Positions 61,302-64,000 of a stretch of 64,000 nucleotides of DNA are shown here, in pieces. The position numbers were made by a program, and so were the translations under genes. This DNA is from Scatophagus argus. Lineage: Eukaryota > Chordata > Actinopteri > Scatophagidae. Below the pieces are notes generated by a model. That model was given only the letters and a program-made list of their open reading frames with translations. It did no database searches and was not told the DNA's origin. Numbering within the stretch: the stretch's first letter is position 1; each line of letters opens with the position of its first letter. The stretch is taken from assembly GCF_020382885.2 (NCBI RefSeq), contig NC_058499.1:7797872-7861871 (forward strand), read 5' to 3'.

Positions 61302-62460
61302 TCTGCAAAATGGATCCCTATTAGACTATTTTTAGACTGACAGATACATCTGATCATTAAACAGCATAGCAGAGCATGAGATGGCAACAGCTCACACAGT
61401 CTATAATGAGTGTGAATAACTGACCCAAATATCTGAGGTCTTTTATTGGAACCCGTGTGACAATCAAATACTATGTTATATGTATATGTGGAAATCCTGC
61501 AAACAATTAATTAAAGACCTTACAGGAATTAGTAGCAGAAAAAAAATAATCATATTTAAGAATAATAAAACTAAATGTCTTGTGATGAAATGTCTCTTTT
61601 CAAGAAATGCAAGTTAAATAAAAAAAACAAAAGTATAATATTTCCTGATGTCTTCGAGAGAAGAAGAATTATGAAGTAATATAAAATGACAATACTCAAG
61701 TAAAGAACCTCAAATTTGTACTTTGGTCCAGTATTTCAGTAAATGTACTCAGTTTCTTCCACCTCAGCTTTATTTCATCTCTGTTGTGTCAGAGTTGGGT
61801 ACTTTCAATGTTTAATGTCACAGAAGTAAGAGAAGTAAGTATCTGGCTACAGTTTCTCTCCTAAAAGTACGCTGAAGGAGTATAAAGTAGCACAAAATGG
61901 AAATATGCCAGTAAAGTACGATGTCATACTTGTGCAATAAATAGACTTTAGTTGCTTTTCCATTTATGGTTACTACTCCACAAATATTTCATTTATTTTG
62001 TATGTTTACTGTAGGTAACCCAATTGCCAAACTCTACTTTAACAACCCTGCCACCAATGAGAAACAAGTAACCTCATCCTCTGTGTGAGGTTCTAAAGGC
62101 ATTTCAGTCACATTTGGCGAGAACAGTGAAGAACGTTGTTCTAATGAGACGGGGACGTGAAGACATTCCTGTTCTGTCATGTTGAATGTGGCTTTAAGAT
62201 CTTAGCAGGCAGTAAGCATAATAAAATATGAGAATCTCTTGATCATCATTAGGAACCTTTTTTATTTTTTTGGTATCAAACAATTTCAAGATTTATGACC
62301 GAACAAGACTTTCATTTAAAGCAGCAGTAGTGACATAAGAGAGTCCTTACCTGTGAACCAGACAGAGGGAGCTCAGAGGTGAGTGACAGACTTCAGCTCC
62401 TTGAAGTTCATGAACAGGTTGAGCATCAAGGATACATAGCCCAGCCCTTCTTGCTCATGT
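61302..62460 (-). other. Troponin T 5' leader intron and candidate exon 1
   Basis: The start exon probably begins at 61302 after TTTTGCAG. A non-coding first exon is suggested by GGTTCACAG|GTAAGG with its last base at 62351. The intron between them contains repeat-derived sequence at about 61.5-62.0 kb. The promoter was not resolved. Confidence 0.5.
61520..61990 (-). repeat. Diverged dispersed fish repeat, two partial copies
   Basis: On the minus strand, GGTGGAAGAAACTGAGTACA then TTTACTGAAATACTGGACCA, and a second block GTACTTTACTGGCATATTTC then CATTTTGTGCTACTTTATAC. Both resemble a teleost element of the form GGTGGAAAGTAACTAAGTAC with later TACTTTACTTGAGTATTTCC. Confidence 0.6.
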
Positions 62461-62515
62461 GACTGCAGCACCCCAATGGCAGGTCAGTCTATTGTTAGAC
62501 AGCTGGATCTCTCTC

Positions 62516-62560
62516 TCACACACATACACACACACACACACACACACATTCACACACAAA
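62516..62560. repeat. (CA)n microsatellite
   Basis: CA units with small interruptions, upstream of the troponin T candidate exon 1. Confidence 0.9.
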
Positions 62561-62564
62561 CATT

Positions 62565-63395
62565 GCGCAGGTACATTCCCGCCTTGGTAAAATGCCACAT
62601 GTCCTTTCAAGCTTTCACCAGCCACTCAAGTTTCAGCACTCCATAATTTCTCCATAAGTAGTCGGAAGTCGTTTTCCCACCCGGTAGCTAAAATCAAAAC
62701 AACATCAGACATTTTTGTTTTCTTTCTTTTTTTTTTTTGTTTTTTTATTGCTGGAGCAAGAACAAACAATAATTTTCAAATATTCAAACAAAGCAATCCA
62801 CTACTAAATACCAAAGACTCACAAAGCTTATTGGCATGATTGAACCCAATTCAATGTGCAGTGCTGATTGACAGAAACACCTGGGCACAATTTGAGGTTA
62901 ATTACAACACAAACAGAGTGCTTACAAAACCCTCAGAGCTTCTGCAAGTGGCATGTAAACTGATGGCAGACAAACAAGACTGGTACCTGTTGGTTTTTGT
63001 TACGTTGGTGGCTGAATAATTATTATGGTGACTTTCTTGGTGCTTATATTACATAATAATGTGATTTTCAACTGTCACAAGTTATGAGGGTTTCAAACCC
63101 TAAGTGCTGTTGAGAGAAAAGTTGAACTGCTTGCACACTGTGCTACTCTGACTGCAGTCCTGGGCAGAATGTGCTCCTGATATTATATTATATTTTGGTC
63201 TCCGGCGGTGGGCTTACGTGTACCACTTTATAATAAGGCGCTCTTTATAAGGGGATTTATAAGTTTTGTAAATAATAATACTCATTTCCTAAAAAAGTCC
63301 AATAAGTTATGAGTCATTAATAAAGAGCTGGGTTTTCTTTAACAGTTGTTCATCCAAGAGGTAAGCAGTCAAAGAGTCTTTATGATTCAATGAAG
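62565..63395. other. Region upstream of troponin T
   Basis: No gene is recognised. A poly(T) stretch lies near 62725-62750. This may hold distal control sequence of the troponin T gene. Confidence 0.5.
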
Positions 63396-63398
63396 ACA

Positions 63399-63800
63399 TG
63401 TTAGCTGCACTATGAGCCTTGTGCTTTGGCACAACAATTCTTGGAGCTAATGCTAATGTCAGCATGCTAACGTGCTCAAATGACAACATGTTGATGTTTG
63501 GCTGGGATTGTGTTTGCCATCTTTAGTTTGTTACCAAGCTCTCATTTGCTAATTACTTAAAGGAAAAGTAGGCCTGAGGTTAATGGGCATCTCATTTTCA
63601 GAGGTATTTGATCATAAGCTAAAATATTGGACAAATTAAAAAAAAAAAAATCATCTAATGATGATGATAAATGAAAAGTTAAGGGATCAAAGGGACCAAA
63701 GACATTAAAATCCATCCAGAGGGGGACATGAATGTGAGTACCATATTTCACAGCTTTCAATAGTTGCTGACACATTTTTACTAACTTTTCACTGAGTTTT
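63399..63800 (+). repeat. Dispersed fish repeat family A, long copy
   Basis: It contains GAGCCTTGTGCTTTGGC, GCTAATGTCAGCATGCTAAC, ATGTTGATGTTTGGC, GAAAAGTTAAGGGATCAAAG and GAGGGGGACATGAATGTGAG, in the order expected for this teleost repeat. The 136-aa minus-strand frame over it (63967-63557) is not a gene. Confidence 0.75.
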
Positions 63801-64000
63801 AATTTTTTTACTGTTTGGGCATCATGACTGTCTTTGCCATATTTCATGGCACTGCATCTGATCTTTGTTGAAACTGACACCCAACACTGACACTGGCATC
63901 CCAACAGCCAAAACACCAAGTAAAAGCCTGCTCTTATTAATGAGTCGCTTACAGTTAAAGAAGTCATTACTTACTTACTTCATAAACTCTCGCTAAACAG

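Noticed and set aside
63557-63967. 136-aa minus-strand frame near the right end
   Set aside because: Lies over a dispersed fish repeat and shows no protein family features.

Overview
The window is nuclear DNA of a ray-finned fish, probably a percomorph teleost. The evidence is split protein-coding genes with GT-AG introns, vertebrate-specific gene families, long non-coding stretches with (CA)n, (CT)n and poly(A/T) tracts, and fragments of several dispersed repeats I recognise from fish genomes. There is no sign of a prokaryotic, viral or plasmid segment, and no CRISPR array, rRNA or tRNA that I can see.

Four protein-coding genes fill the right two thirds. pnpla8 (calcium-independent phospholipase A2 gamma) runs on the minus strand, with coding parts from 42591 to 23614. 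It faces away from dnajb9 (ER-resident J-protein ERdj4, plus strand, 44263-45188). dnm1l (dynamin-related protein Drp1, the mitochondrial and peroxisomal fission GTPase) follows on the plus strand, 46935-57283. It converges tail to tail with a troponin T gene on the minus strand, 61285-58118. I reconstructed every coding exon from splice sites and frame: pnpla8 has 9 coding exons (843 aa), dnajb9 2 (217 aa), dnm1l 19 (721 aa) and troponin T 12 (242 aa). All four reading frames close exactly.

The left third (1 to about 23.5 kb) holds no convincing coding sequence. A GC-rich, CpG-containing block at about 16.96-17.3 kb on the minus strand ends in a good splice donor and looks like a promoter plus non-coding first exon. 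In mammals the minus-strand neighbour beyond PNPLA8 is NRCAM, so this may be the 5' end of nrcam, with the first 16.9 kb being its first intron. That is inference only.

pnpla8 next to dnajb9 matches the human 7q31 neighbourhood, but THAP5, which lies between them in human, is not seen here. dnm1l and troponin T are not neighbours of that block in human. Two of the genes act on mitochondria (Pnpla8 on phospholipid remodelling, Drp1 on fission), one in the ER stress response and one in the sarcomere, so the order looks like genome history and not a functional cluster. I found no clearly new biological system. The most useful observations are a candidate optional exon in the dnm1l GTPase domain, 6-nt and 11-nt microexons in troponin T, upstream ORFs in pnpla8 (one overlapping the main start as ATGA), a ZNF143/THAP11-like site before dnm1l, and several repeat relics.
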